Source of the DNA: Trichomonas vaginalis G3
Lineage: Eukaryota; Parabasalia; Trichomonadida; Trichomonadidae
Direction of reading: 5' to 3'
DNA length: 64,000 bases
Assembly (NCBI RefSeq): GCF_026262505.1
Contig: NC_067205.1
Span: forward strand, 2,294,001-2,358,000
The notes beneath the pieces are model-generated. The model worked only from the letters and a program-made list of their open reading frames with translations, did not search any database and was not told the DNA's origin. Shown here piece by piece: positions 46,790 to 54,604 of this stretch. A program made the translations under genes and the position numbers. Positions within the stretch are counted from its first letter, which is position 1, and each line of letters starts with the position of its first letter.

Positions 46790-47032
46790 CGGTTGAGGTG
46801 TTGGATTTGGTTGCCAACTTGACTGTGGTGCAGGTTCAGGCTGTTGTATAACAGGAGCTTGTTCTTCTGGTTCAGGGTCTTTAGGTATATATACCAACGA
46901 ACTGACGCTACTCTTTTACCAATATTTTTGACAGACGCGTTCCAAATTCCCTCTTCCGACAGATTTTATCCATTCCATATACCTCTTCCAACATTTCGAA
47001 AGAAGTTTCCTATTCTTCCAAAGAAACCCATT
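46790..47032 (-). pseudogene. 80-aa amphipathic protein, right copy (fossil)
   Basis: The DNA corresponds to 17529-17771 and 2369-2611, with the Pro-rich end and the start region preserved. Broken, a few breaks. Confidence 0.6.
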
Positions 47033-47049
47033 TTACTACGTGTAAAAAT

Positions 47050-47412
47050 CTAATGTCCGCCTAGTCTCTTACGTTTCCTGTTGAGTTCCATAGCATTCTT
47101 TAACTGGAGCTCATACATTCTGTTTCTCCTCTGGTAGAAAACATATTCTGGGTCAACTCCTGTGTTCGCGTCATCTGCATAGAGTTGTTTATATCCCACT
47201 TCAGGTTTGTATAAAACTCTTTCCATCTCATATTTGCATACCATGGTGGCAAACCTAACGGCAGCGTCATTTGACATGGCAGTTTGCATTTGTACATCTG
47301 TTGGCACTTGACCATAGTTTGCCATTGCAGTTTGTATTCTAACTTCATTTGGAATATTCTCTGGGTTTGGTTGTCCAGGTTGCTGTGCATTCGCTAAGTT
47401 CTGTGCGTCCAT
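47050..47412 (-). pseudogene. 120-aa protein, right copy
   Basis: Start and end match 17148-17510 exactly (MDAQNLANAQQPGQ and NRKRKRLGGH), with an altered central stretch. It is treated as a lightly broken copy. Confidence 0.55.
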
Positions 47413-47429
47413 TTAATATTAGATAAAAA

Positions 47430-47571
47430 TATCTCTTACGAGTACATATACTGGACATTTGCAGGCATTGGTTCATCTTCATATTCTCCTGTACTTTTCT
47501 GCCACGTCAAATAAATAAATGACACAATGGAAAAAACCTAAAACAAGTAGTCCTATTTCAAACCACATTTA
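47430..47571 (-). pseudogene. 43-aa membrane protein, right copy
   Basis: Same start (MWFEIGLLVLGFFHC) and surrounding sequence as 3015-3146, with slight differences near the tail. Treated as a fossil copy. Confidence 0.35.
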
Positions 47572-48372
47572 CTTACTAGTAAAATTTCTTTGTTATGACA
47601 CTTTCTCGCGTTTATAGGACCTCTCTCATATTCTATCTTGTCATATATAAACTCATAGTCATGTATGTCCTCTAACCATCTCATAACGGTTTTCCAAAAC
47701 CACTTTTATCGGATGTAAAGTAAAAGCATGGACAGTTATGTAAAACGTCTAAAGTTTCTAAAGAGTCTCTCAAAGTCCAGTCTACTTGTATTGAAAATCC
47801 CATGTGTTAAAGAACGGCGGGTCCACTATAAAGAAAACATTTTCCTTGTCTTTATATTTTCATAGCAACTCTGTCCAATGACATCTCACAAACTCTATAC
47901 CCTCAATATATTTTTCTATGTCCTCTTTGAAAACATTTGTATAGTTAAGATATAAAACATTTGACATAAGTGTTTCAATGTCATGAACTCTTATAGAACC
48001 ACTATATAATAGTCTAGCAGATATACTATCCCAGTCTATATATTCTGCTTTTTTCAAAACCTCTCTCACAATATTTTTGTTATCTAATGGTATACGTTCC
48101 ATCTTACCTATAGGTATCTTTTCTTTTAACTCTTTCAATATATTGTTTGTGTCTGGTATATGTTTGAGACGGTCCATATAGTTGTCGAAGTCATTGCATA
48201 TAATCTTTGAGTCTGGGAATATTGTATGGCACAAATGGGATATATAGAAACTTCCACCGAACAAATCTACAAATGTTAGACCATTCGGTAGTTTCTTAAG
48301 TTCTCTCAATAGAATATCTTTACATTTACTCTTATTTCCAAAGAACGGTAACGGTGGTTTTGTAAAATTCAT
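47556..48372 (-). pseudogene. D12 adenine methyltransferase, right copy (fossil)
   Basis: The N-terminal 165 residues are open and match the left copy (PFFGNKSKCK, FVDLFGGSFY). The remainder shows the expected DPPFY-region sequence in a broken state, with several breaks. Confidence 0.8.
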
Positions 48373-48439
48373 TTATATATAATAATAAAAATGTTTTTTC
48401 CTGAAAAGTGACAGAAAAGTGACAAAACATGAAAACATA

Positions 48440-48598
48440 TATAATTTGTGAAAAGCTCCTGGAAGCCCTCCGAATAAAAACTTCATTTATACTAAACATC
48501 TTCAGGGCTAGAGGGCACGAAGTGCCTGGAAGCCCTCCAAATAAAACTTCAGGGCTAGAAGGGGCGCAGCCCCTGGAAGCCCCACTACCTTTTTTTTT
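48440..48598. repeat. Right terminus with repeated stem-loop modules
   Basis: The modules CTTCAGGGCTAGAGGGCACG / AAGTGCCTGGAAGCCC and CTTCAGGGCTAGAAGGGGCG / CAGCCCCTGGAAGCCCC repeat in tandem before CACTACC and nine T. Each forms a short stem-loop. The left terminus has one module and element A has one, so this end gained an extra copy. Confidence 0.7.
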
Positions 48599-49395
48599 AT
48601 GACCCTTTCATGGAGGTAGTTTTTATCCGCTAGTATTTTCCCTTTGAATCTCTTTACAATTCGAAATCAAATTCAAAACTCAGTAGAAGAAAGGAAGAAT
48701 CGACTTACTACGGTTGTAATACGAATAAATACATATATTTAATTATTTTTATTTACATAATAATTGTTTGAAGCTCATATTCCATCAAATTTTTAAATAA
48801 AAACATTAAAATGTTGAATATGTTCATATATTTTAATAGGGTTTTGGCACTTTATTGAGGAATTACTACATACATAGTCGAACTGAACTTAATATTTTGA
48901 AATTTAAATTATTTATCAAAATTAAAATTTAACTTGAAATTTATAATTATTTAGTCATATTTTGCATAATTCTGTTACATATTAAGTTCTGTCAAAATGT
49001 AAGCTATCAATTTTTTTGAGAGGGAAATAATCATCGAGGAAGTAAAAAGTGACGCTTTAGGAAATATTATTAGAAATATGATAATAAATATATTTGGAAA
49101 AAATATGTTTTTTTTCAAAAATTGAAATGTTCATAGAATATTTTGAAATATGTAGGGAATTGAATTCGGTAATATATGATAAACAGGATTTTTAAATTTC
49201 AAGGAAAAATAGCTTTTGTGAATACTTTTGAGAACTCTTCTCAAAGATCATGATTCAAATATATTAATGAGCCAAAATATTAGAGATGAGTTCACAATCA
49301 AAATTTTACATTTTAATTATTTAGAAAAACGTATTAACCTCAATAAAAAAATATCTCCAAGAGTAATAGTTAATTTAGGGTTTCCTAGCTATCTA
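48599..49395. other. AT-rich DNA between elements B and C
   Basis: About 800 bases of very AT-rich sequence. A plus-strand open stretch at 49228-49548 runs into the hairpins and has no recognisable protein character. No RNA gene, no target-site duplication matching the left flank of element B, and no visible match to the transposase sequence on the other side of element C. Confidence 0.45.
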
Positions 49396-49458
49396 GAGGG
49401 AATTGTTCCTTATGATGTATATATTTATAATGTATGCATCATAAGGAACAATTCCCTC
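49396..49458. repeat. Perfect hairpin 1 left of element C (22-bp arms)
   Basis: GAGGGAATTGTTCCTTATGATG at 49396-49417 is perfectly inverted at 49437-49458 with a 19-nt AT-rich loop. Confidence 0.9.
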
Positions 49459-49461
49459 CTT

Positions 49462-49517
49462 AAAACGAGAAAACTTGTTCGAAATTGTTTATCATTTCGA
49501 ACAAGTTTTCTCGTTTT
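49462..49517. repeat. Perfect hairpin 2 left of element C (24-bp arms)
   Basis: The arm 49462-49485 (AAAACGAGAAAACTTGTTCG plus AAAT) is perfectly inverted at 49494-49517 with an 8-nt loop, 3 bp after hairpin 1. Confidence 0.9.
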
Positions 49518-49527
49518 TAATAACAAA

Positions 49528-49576
49528 CTAAAGGCTATGAGGCACTGATTATATATTAGTGCCTCATAGCCTTTAG
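49528..49576. repeat. Perfect hairpin 3 abutting element C (19-bp arms)
   Basis: CTAAAGGCTATGAGGCACT at 49528-49546 is perfectly inverted at 49558-49576. Its right arm ends exactly where the terminal repeat of element C begins. The core GGCTATGAG recurs in a hairpin inside the other end of element C (57383-57445). Confidence 0.9.
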
Positions 49577-49776
49577 TAGTTAGTATGGGTTAGTTGGGTA
49601 CGGAGGCACTGCGCGCCTCCTTACCCATTATATGTGAATTTGACACTTTACAAAACCATTAACGTATATTTTACAAATCAAACGCAAAAACTAACTTAAC
49701 CTTAAATATTTACAAAACCACCAACCATTTCACCTCACTAACGAACTCACTAATGAAAAAATAAACGTTCTCATAA
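49577..49776. repeat. Left terminal inverted repeat of element C
   Basis: It matches 57884-58062 inverted, including TTAAATATTTACAAAACC, TGTGAATTTGACACTTTACA and AAAAAATAAACGTTCTCA, with moderate divergence. A terminal stem-loop, TGGGTACGGAGGC / GCCTCCTTACCCA, lies at 49595-49627. Confidence 0.82.
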
Positions 49777-50055
49777 ATTTTCTTCAATATCTTCATCGTC
49801 AATGTTAACTCTATTGTAGTCATACTTGAAGTCATAAAGTTTCTCAAGTTTTGAAATGCATAGTCTTGTTAACTTACCTTCATCATCATAAGTTTTTATA
49901 AAACTACCATGACAATCTTTATACACAGTCAATGTATAGTCAACTGGTCTAGGATGAAGTGTAAAGAACATGTTATACTCAGGAAGGAAGAATAAATGTT
50001 TAAATGTATGTTTGTTATATTTTTCGATTTGTATGAGTTGCTTTTGTTCTGTCAT
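49771..50055 (-). CDS. 94-aa protein with HNH-linked 'HEF-LFF' domain
   Basis: The frame looks whole: KYNKHTFKHLFFLPEYNMFF, YTLTVYKDCHGSFIKTYDDE and LCISKLEKLYDF. The same domain forms the C-terminus of the HNH protein (YGKHEFEDLFYDPEQELFYF) and the open segment at 57508-57855 (NGHEFKNLFFVPRENTFYQI). It lies beside the left terminus reading outward, mirrored by 57508-57855 at the right. TTTTTATATAAATG precedes the start. A DNA-binding or end-binding role is speculation. Confidence 0.6.
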   Translation of the reverse strand: MTEQKQLIQIEKYNKHTFKHLFFLPEYNMFFTLHPRPVDYTLTVYKDCHGSFIKTYDDEGKLTRLCISKLEKLYDFKYDYNRVNIDDEDIEENL

Positions 50056-50209
50056 TTATATAAAAATAAAATAAAAATAAAATAAAAAATAAACTTAAAA
50101 ATAAATTATATCACCACCCTCACACGTATGAAAACATAGCACAAAAATAAACTTAGGGTAGAAGGTTAGATCTAACCCGATTTCTAACCTCATTTCTATC
50201 CTGTTGAAT
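50056..50209. promoter_or_regulatory. Intergenic with palindrome/TTCTACCCTAA module (minus strand)
   Basis: GGTTAGATCTAACC at 50164-50177 is a perfect 14-bp palindrome. On the minus strand it is followed by TTCTACCCTAAGTTTATTTT TG, the same order as the modules in elements A and B. A (AAAATAAAAT)n-like run lies at 50061-50100. Confidence 0.6.
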
Positions 50210-50737
50210 TCATTGCTTTATAACTCTCTTCCTTGGTTTCTTTTTAGTTGCTTTCTTAACATCTGTCTCCAACTTGACTGTCTTTCTTCTTCGTCCGTAA
50301 TGATACCAATTACTTCCACCAGTCAATGGGTCAAATGGTCGTTCATAAGGGTTTCCATACATTCCATAAGGTCCGTATGGATAAACCGCTGGTGGAGAAG
50401 AAACATTTTCTTTAGTTCCATCGACTCTATTTAAATGCATTGTTTCACCTTTCATCTGGTCATTAAAGTCTTTTGCGTGTTTTGCAAACTCATCGTCCTT
50501 TCCTAAAGCATTTTCTGACTCAGTCGCAACTAAATTGGATGCTTTATTTATGAGCCCTATTTTATTTAATCTTAACTTCTTTGCAACCCAGTCTCCAATC
50601 TTTCCTTTATTTGCGTCTAATGTCTTCGAAACCCTTCCTCCACTCATTTTATTTACTGCATCATAAGCTCCAAGTGCTTTTGCTCCAAATGCTAATGCTT
50701 TTGTTCCCATTGCGCCTAAAGCTGCCCAAGCTACCAT
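50210..50737 (-). CDS. 175-aa Ala/Gly-rich then basic virion-type protein
   Basis: The frame looks whole. N-terminal hydrophobic Ala/Gly helix (AWAALGAMGTKALAFGAKAL), a basic middle, a Tyr/Pro/Gly patch (YPYGPYGMYGNPYERPFDP) and a strongly basic end (KKATKKKPRKRVIKQ). The layout resembles adenovirus-type core or membrane-lytic minor capsid proteins, by inference. The preceding gene's stop and this start touch (TAAATG), and TTTTAATATGGTGTAAATG acts as the start motif. Confidence 0.5.
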   Translation of the reverse strand: MVAWAALGAMGTKALAFGAKALGAYDAVNKMSGGRVSKTLDANKGKIGDWVAKKLRLNKIGLINKASNLVATESENALGKDDEFAKHAKDFNDQMKGETMHLNRVDGTKENVSSPPAVYPYGPYGMYGNPYERPFDPLTGGSNWYHYGRRRKTVKLETDVKKATKKKPRKRVIKQ

Positions 50738-50962
50738 TTACACCATATTAAAATCATCTCTCTTCAATATTATCTCATAAAAGTTCTCGTTACTGGAGAA
50801 AGTCAATGAAACATAAACATTCTCACGGGCTTCGCCCTCACCGCTTTGCGGTCTATCTAACTTATTTCTTATCTCATCTATATGCTTCAAAATGTCTGAA
50901 CAATTGCTAACATCTTCTACAACAGTTATTTCATCATGAATGACCTTTAAAAACAAGCTCAT
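50738..50962 (-). CDS. 74-aa hypothetical protein
   Basis: The frame looks whole: MSLFLKVIHDEITVVEDVSN, DILKHIDEIRNKLDRPQSGE, then VSLTFSSNENFYEIILKRDD. Packed head to tail with its neighbours through TAAATG junctions. No domain. Confidence 0.45.
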   Translation of the reverse strand: MSLFLKVIHDEITVVEDVSNCSDILKHIDEIRNKLDRPQSGEGEARENVYVSLTFSSNENFYEIILKRDDFNMV

Positions 50963-51380
50963 TTAATATGCAATTAAAATCATTTCAATAATGAGTCCAT
51001 CCTTTCCATCTTTAGGTAGCACAACATCTTTCATTGAAGAAGGTTCGACAAGTCTTATGTTAAACTTACTGACAAAGTTTGTTATACTATAATGCTTCGG
51101 CGGCGAATACATATAGTTTGAAAGACATAATATAGACTCTTCAGCAAATTCACTTATACTGGATTTTATAACAATGTTTTCACGAGACCAAATACCACCA
51201 ATTGACAATCTTGTAAGCAATCCTGCTGAACCTTCTACTGTAAACGTCGATGGTAACATTCCACGAAGGTCATCTATTGACATCGTTGAGTCACTGTATT
51301 TAAATATTTTCTTAAAGCAATCGTCATTATCTAACCATGCAATAGCTTTGAAGTTTTCATTCGAATATACATCTGCTTCA
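50963..51380 (-). pseudogene. Penton-like family C-terminal part (fossil)
   Basis: The open frame reads NENFKAIAWLDNDDCFKKIF and ends ESILCLSNYMYSPPKHYSI, FNIRLVEPSSMKD and GLIIEMILIAY. That is the same C-terminal pattern as P1 (SFLCLANDFYEKP, FQVWFTTDG, YLELSFIYN). It is a partial gene meeting the polymerase segment head to head at a rearrangement junction. Confidence 0.55.
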
Positions 51381-51381
51381 A

Positions 51382-52314
51382 GGTGTCAAATGTGAAGTGT
51401 TGCAAGGATACTATTACGATGGAAACAGAGATATTAGAATAAGAGATGAAGTAAAAAAGTTGTTTGAGTTAAGGTTAAAGTATAGGAAAGAAGGAAATCC
51501 TTTGCAAGAAAATATAAAGCTCATTCTGAACAGTATTTATGGCAAAACTATTCTATCTCCTATTGAGTCAAAAATAACCATAGTAGATGACAAAGATGTT
51601 ATAAGATATGCCATCAGAAACTACAACCATATAGTGAAGTTCGAAGGTTTGGATGGTTCGGATAAAACTATTTTCAAGCTAACGAAAAGCATTTGCAGAC
51701 ACTTTAACTTCTGTCCACTTGGTGTTAATATCTTATCTATGTCGAAACGTATCATGAATGAAGTATTTTGCACTGCTGAGGATATGGGCCTTCAAATATT
51801 TTACCAGGACTGTGATAGCATGCATATTTTCAATGAAGACATACCAAAGCTCGCAGCAGAGTTTAAGAAGAGATACGGTCGCGAACTTATAGGAAAGAAC
51901 CTTGGTCAATTTCATTCTGACTTCGCAGAAATAACACCTGGAAAACAAAGTTTAGCATACAAGTCAATATTTTGTGGAAAGAAGACCTACATAGACTTAC
52001 TCACTAACGATTTAAATGAAGTTGCATTCCATGCACGTTGCAAAGGTGTCAAACAAGACGTCCTTGCTTTAACAGCAAATGAAATGTTTCCTGAAGCTAT
52101 ACAATGCTATTACAATGAAGATAAGAACATTCACATACCTGTTGGAACATATGACAAAGACTCTGAGTTCAGTTTAATGAAACTTTACAAAGCACTTTAT
52201 GACGGTCAAGAGATTGGATTTGACTTATGTAAGTCTTCTAGTCCTTGCTTTGCTGAAAAGTTTAACTTCTCAATAACGACTAAAACAAGCTTTATTCGTA
52301 AGTTGAAGTTCTGA
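51382..52314 (+). pseudogene. Protein-primed DNA polymerase B, palm/thumb part (pPolB)
   Basis: Clear polymerase B motifs: NIKLILNSIYGKTILSPIE (motif B, KxxxNSxYG), FYQDCDSMHI (motif C, YxDTDS type) and SLAYKSIFCGKKTYIDLL with CKGVKQD (KxY-type thumb region). This is the catalytic C-terminal half of a Polinton polymerase; only a partial gene is present. It is much clearer than the polymerase-like region of element B and belongs to another lineage. Confidence 0.88.
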
Positions 52315-52365
52315 GGTCATTTATTTTTGTCAGCAATGAGGTCATTCGTGATAAAAATAATGAGG

Positions 52366-52938
52366 TCATATATTTTTGTATTCTCTTCGGAATTTACTAT
52401 AATATATTCTTGTTCGTCTATTCATAATATCTATAGCCATTATATATAACTGACTAGTATTCTTATCTTCTAAGATATTCATCTCTCTATACCTCAAACC
52501 ATTGAAGAAATAGAAGAGTTCTTGTTCAGGGTCATAGAATAAATCTTCGAACTCATGCTTTCCATATCTTTTAACCTCAATAGCATCTTCAGATATTTCA
52601 TCTACGTATGTAAAGTCATTTCCTGCATAACTTTTCCTATTTTGAGCATTTGTTCTATTATTTACCCATCTCAAATTTTCAACTCTGTTGTCGGTTTTTA
52701 TCTGGTTTTGATGGTCTATCTGAGGCAAGTTATCTGGGTTTGGAATCCATTGTTCTGCTATTAGTCTATGCTTTGCTTTTTCAGAACCATTGAGAGATAA
52801 CTTGACATAACCTTTCTTTGTTATATGTTCACTCACAATTTTTCCTGTAGATTTTTTCCTAATATTGTGTGGATATTCTGTATTAATTTCATAGTCATTG
52901 TCTGCAACATGTGTTTCCCAAACGTCTTCACCTTCCAT
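52366..52938 (-). CDS. HNH endonuclease with NUMOD-like and HEF-LFF domains, 190 aa
   Basis: The frame looks whole and starts at ATG 52938 (MEGEDVWETHVADNDYEINT). N-terminal NUMOD4-like region (EINTEYPHNIRKKSTGKI), then an HNH_3 core: KHRLIAEQWIPNPDNLPQID, then HQNQIKTDNRVENLRWVNN with the paired His/Asn residues. A C-terminal domain (KRYGKHEFEDLFYDPEQELF, then FYFFNGLRYREMNILED) is shared with the 94-aa and 115-aa frames of this element. Homing endonucleases of this type cut unoccupied sites. Upstream TTTTTATTTGAGTGAAAGGC is the element start motif. It may have been a passenger that broke into the polymerase/penton region. Confidence 0.85.
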   Translation of the reverse strand: MEGEDVWETHVADNDYEINTEYPHNIRKKSTGKIVSEHITKKGYVKLSLNGSEKAKHRLIAEQWIPNPDNLPQIDHQNQIKTDNRVENLRWVNNRTNAQNRKSYAGNDFTYVDEISEDAIEVKRYGKHEFEDLFYDPEQELFYFFNGLRYREMNILEDKNTSQLYIMAIDIMNRRTRIYYSKFRREYKNI

Positions 52939-52984
52939 GCCTTTCACTCAAATAAAAATTTTCAGAAAAAATAAAACTAGCTCA

Positions 52985-53845
52985 GATTTTATAATATTGC
53001 TATGGTAGAGTTTAAGAGTTGAGCTTCAATGTATAAACAATCTTTTCTATCTGGAGGCAAGAACACTGGTGCTTTATGGTCATGAGTTGAGTACATGTCT
53101 ATCCAAAACTCACGATTGAAACCAGTTAGTTTGTAATATTTAGGATTTGGTAATGGTGAATTTCTTGTATGACCAATGAACTCATTTTCAACTCATTTAC
53201 TTAGGTTTGAATATAATATTGCTTGTTTTCTATCCCAAATACCTGGAAATCTAATTTCGGAAAAATCATTTTTCCTCGGAAGCATTGCATCATAATTGAA
53301 AACATTTTTGAAATCATCACTTGGTTTAGAGATTTGAAATCTTATACGTAATGGATTTTCTTTCTTTTTAGCTACTTCATTGAATGGTGAATATATAACA
53401 AACTGACAGTCATGAGTTCCATCTTCATTTTCATTAAATTCATAATGAAAGTCTATAAGTTGTGGCTGACTACCTTCTTCTTTCAGTTGTGCAAGAAACT
53501 CACGTAAAGGCTGTAAAGTTTGTACTTCAATGTTAAACTTTTCTCGAACATTTCATTAAATGAAATCATACATTGTTGCAATGTTGTATCGTCTTTAAAG
53601 TATTTGTATATGTGAATGTTTTGGGCGCTTAAAGACTGTTCGTCATTTTCTATCTCGACTTGAAGTATAAAGTCAACCTTTCTGAAAGCACGTGTTATAT
53701 ACATATTTGTTATGCCAATGTACTTCTCTTCATTTATGTTCACAATCCAGTCTGTTGGAAACTTAAACGTTACTCTGTTCCCCTTTATTTTGACGTCAGG
53801 GTTTTCACTACTGAATGCAACAGATAAAGGTATTTGTCTATACAT
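52985..53845 (-). pseudogene. Penton-like family gene (P1/P2 relative), fossil
   Basis: The N-terminal 120 codons are open (PLSVAFSSENPDVKIK, then VTFKFPTDWIVNINEEKYIG) and match the N-terminal pattern of P1 (YRFDYPLRWL...KAIGF). Farther down, LTGFNREFWIDMYS and FLPPDRKDCLYIEAQLL match the C-terminal pattern. About one or two breaks. The start follows TTTTTATCGGAACTAAATG. Confidence 0.6.
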
Positions 53846-53869
53846 TTAGTTCCGATAAAAATAAACCAT

Positions 53870-54103
53870 TTACTCTTTCTTTGCTTCAGCTTCTTTAGCT
53901 TTTGCTTCAGCTTCTTCTCTAGCTTTCTTCGCCAGCAAACGTGGGTTCTTCTGTCTTCCAGCAGCTAATGCAACAAGTTGTTTTTCACTAAGTTTTCTCT
54001 TTGGTCTCTCTGGCTTTTGTTCTTGTTTTTGTTCCTTCAGTTCGGATAAAATTTGCTCGCGAATTTCTTTCTTCAATGCTTCAACATCTATTGTCTGAGT
54101 CAT
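53870..54103 (-). CDS. 77-aa Lys/Glu-rich basic protein
   Basis: The frame looks whole: MTQTIDVEALKKEIREQILS, then KPERPKRKLSEKQLVALAAG and AREEAEAKAKEAEAKKE. A coiled coil with a basic centre, perhaps DNA- or capsid-binding. It starts after TTTTTATCTGCAGTCAAATG and is divergent from the gene at 54148 by 44 bp. Confidence 0.5.
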   Translation of the reverse strand: MTQTIDVEALKKEIREQILSELKEQKQEQKPERPKRKLSEKQLVALAAGRQKNPRLLAKKAREEAEAKAKEAEAKKE

Positions 54104-54147
54104 TTGACTGCAGATAAAAAACTAAATTAAACTTTAACCAATGTAAA

Positions 54148-54297
54148 ATGAGCTTGTCAAAATCAGAGCGAGAGTCTATTATATTAAATGACGCCAGAGG
54201 AATACAACATCCTTTCTATTATGTAAGTCAGAGTAAAGATGGTAAATATATATGTAAGAAAAAGAAAGGTTCCATTAGCGAATACAGAGAGCGACAA
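54148..54297 (+). CDS. 49-aa frame with conserved short module
   Basis: MSLSKSERESIILNDARGI, then YYVSQSKDGKYICKKKKGSI: the same pattern as the N-terminus of the 194-aa protein of element B (EEKNSIIESARSG...YKVTFHKNGTASISKKK) and of 56714-56953. It overlaps the 112-aa frame below. How the two relate is left open. Confidence 0.4.
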
Positions 54298-54577
54298 CAT
54301 TAAGGTGCATGGCACCGAGGGCGAAGCCCATATAAAACCTTCTGTTCAAACTGAAAAGTCAATAGAACCAGAAGAAAAGATGCCAGATGTACTTTCAATA
54401 ACGAACCAAGAGCTTATTGCAAAGTTCGTGAATTTCATTGAAAAGCAAACAGAGTCAAAGAACCCTGACCTACCAGTGAAAGAAGTCGAGACAAAAGAGA
54501 ATGTACAGTTCATTGAAAATGTTAAGAAACAACTTCCACCACGAATGCCAAGAAGAAGAGTGAGAATAATGAAGTAA
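54239..54577 (+). CDS. 112-aa hypothetical protein
   Basis: A charged frame, KVPLANTESDNIKVHGTEGE, then LSITNQELIAKFVNFIEKQT, with a basic end RMPRRRVRIMK. It lies directly upstream of the capsid gene (27-bp gap). The coding capacity overlaps the preceding short frame. Role unknown. Confidence 0.4.
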   Translation: MVNIYVRKRKVPLANTESDNIKVHGTEGEAHIKPSVQTEKSIEPEEKMPDVLSITNQELIAKFVNFIEKQTESKNPDLPVKEVETKENVQFIENVKKQLPPRMPRRRVRIMK

Positions 54578-54604
54578 AGAGATATTTTTATCCGAAGGAA
54601 AGAC

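Larger units (their letters stand above)
15922..48598. mobile_element. Element B: giant Polinton/Maverick-like element, about 32.7 kb
   Basis: The element is bounded by inverted termini AAAAAAAAAGGTAGTGGGGC...GCCCCACTACCTTTTTTTTT and by terminal repeats of about 7.0 kb. It carries a D12 methyltransferase, rve integrase, a collar-type fibre, polymerase-like, HNH-like and KilA-N proteins, a packaging ATPase, an SF3 helicase, a capsid candidate and penton-like genes. That set is typical of the Polinton/virophage world, with the helicase recalling Mavirus. It is broken: I estimate well over a dozen breaks spread over both repeats and the core, although many single genes look whole. High similarity between its repeats suggests a young insertion or recent homogenisation. 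I see no convincing target-site duplication and no adenain-type protease. Confidence 0.88.
41559..48598. repeat. Right long terminal inverted repeat of element B
   Basis: About 7.04 kb, the inverted partner of 15922-22919. It keeps the whole versions of integrase, fibre, 133-aa, 194-aa and 50-aa genes, while several genes near the outer end are broken. It differs from the left copy mainly in the fibre shaft and in extra subterminal stem-loop modules near 48460-48590. Confidence 0.85.

Noticed and set aside
15922-48598. Two separate, complete Polintons lying head to head
   Set aside because: Helicase, ATPase, capsid and KilA-N genes occur once, in a single unique core. Only the outer 7 kb is doubled, and there are no internal termini of the AGTGGGGC type.
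49228-49548. 106-codon plus-strand frame left of element C
   Set aside because: It runs through two perfect hairpins, has AT-driven composition (Ile/Asn/Lys) and no recognisable domain.
49396-49576. Rho-independent terminators
   Set aside because: Arms are long and AT-rich, there is no consistent U-tract, and the organism is eukaryotic.
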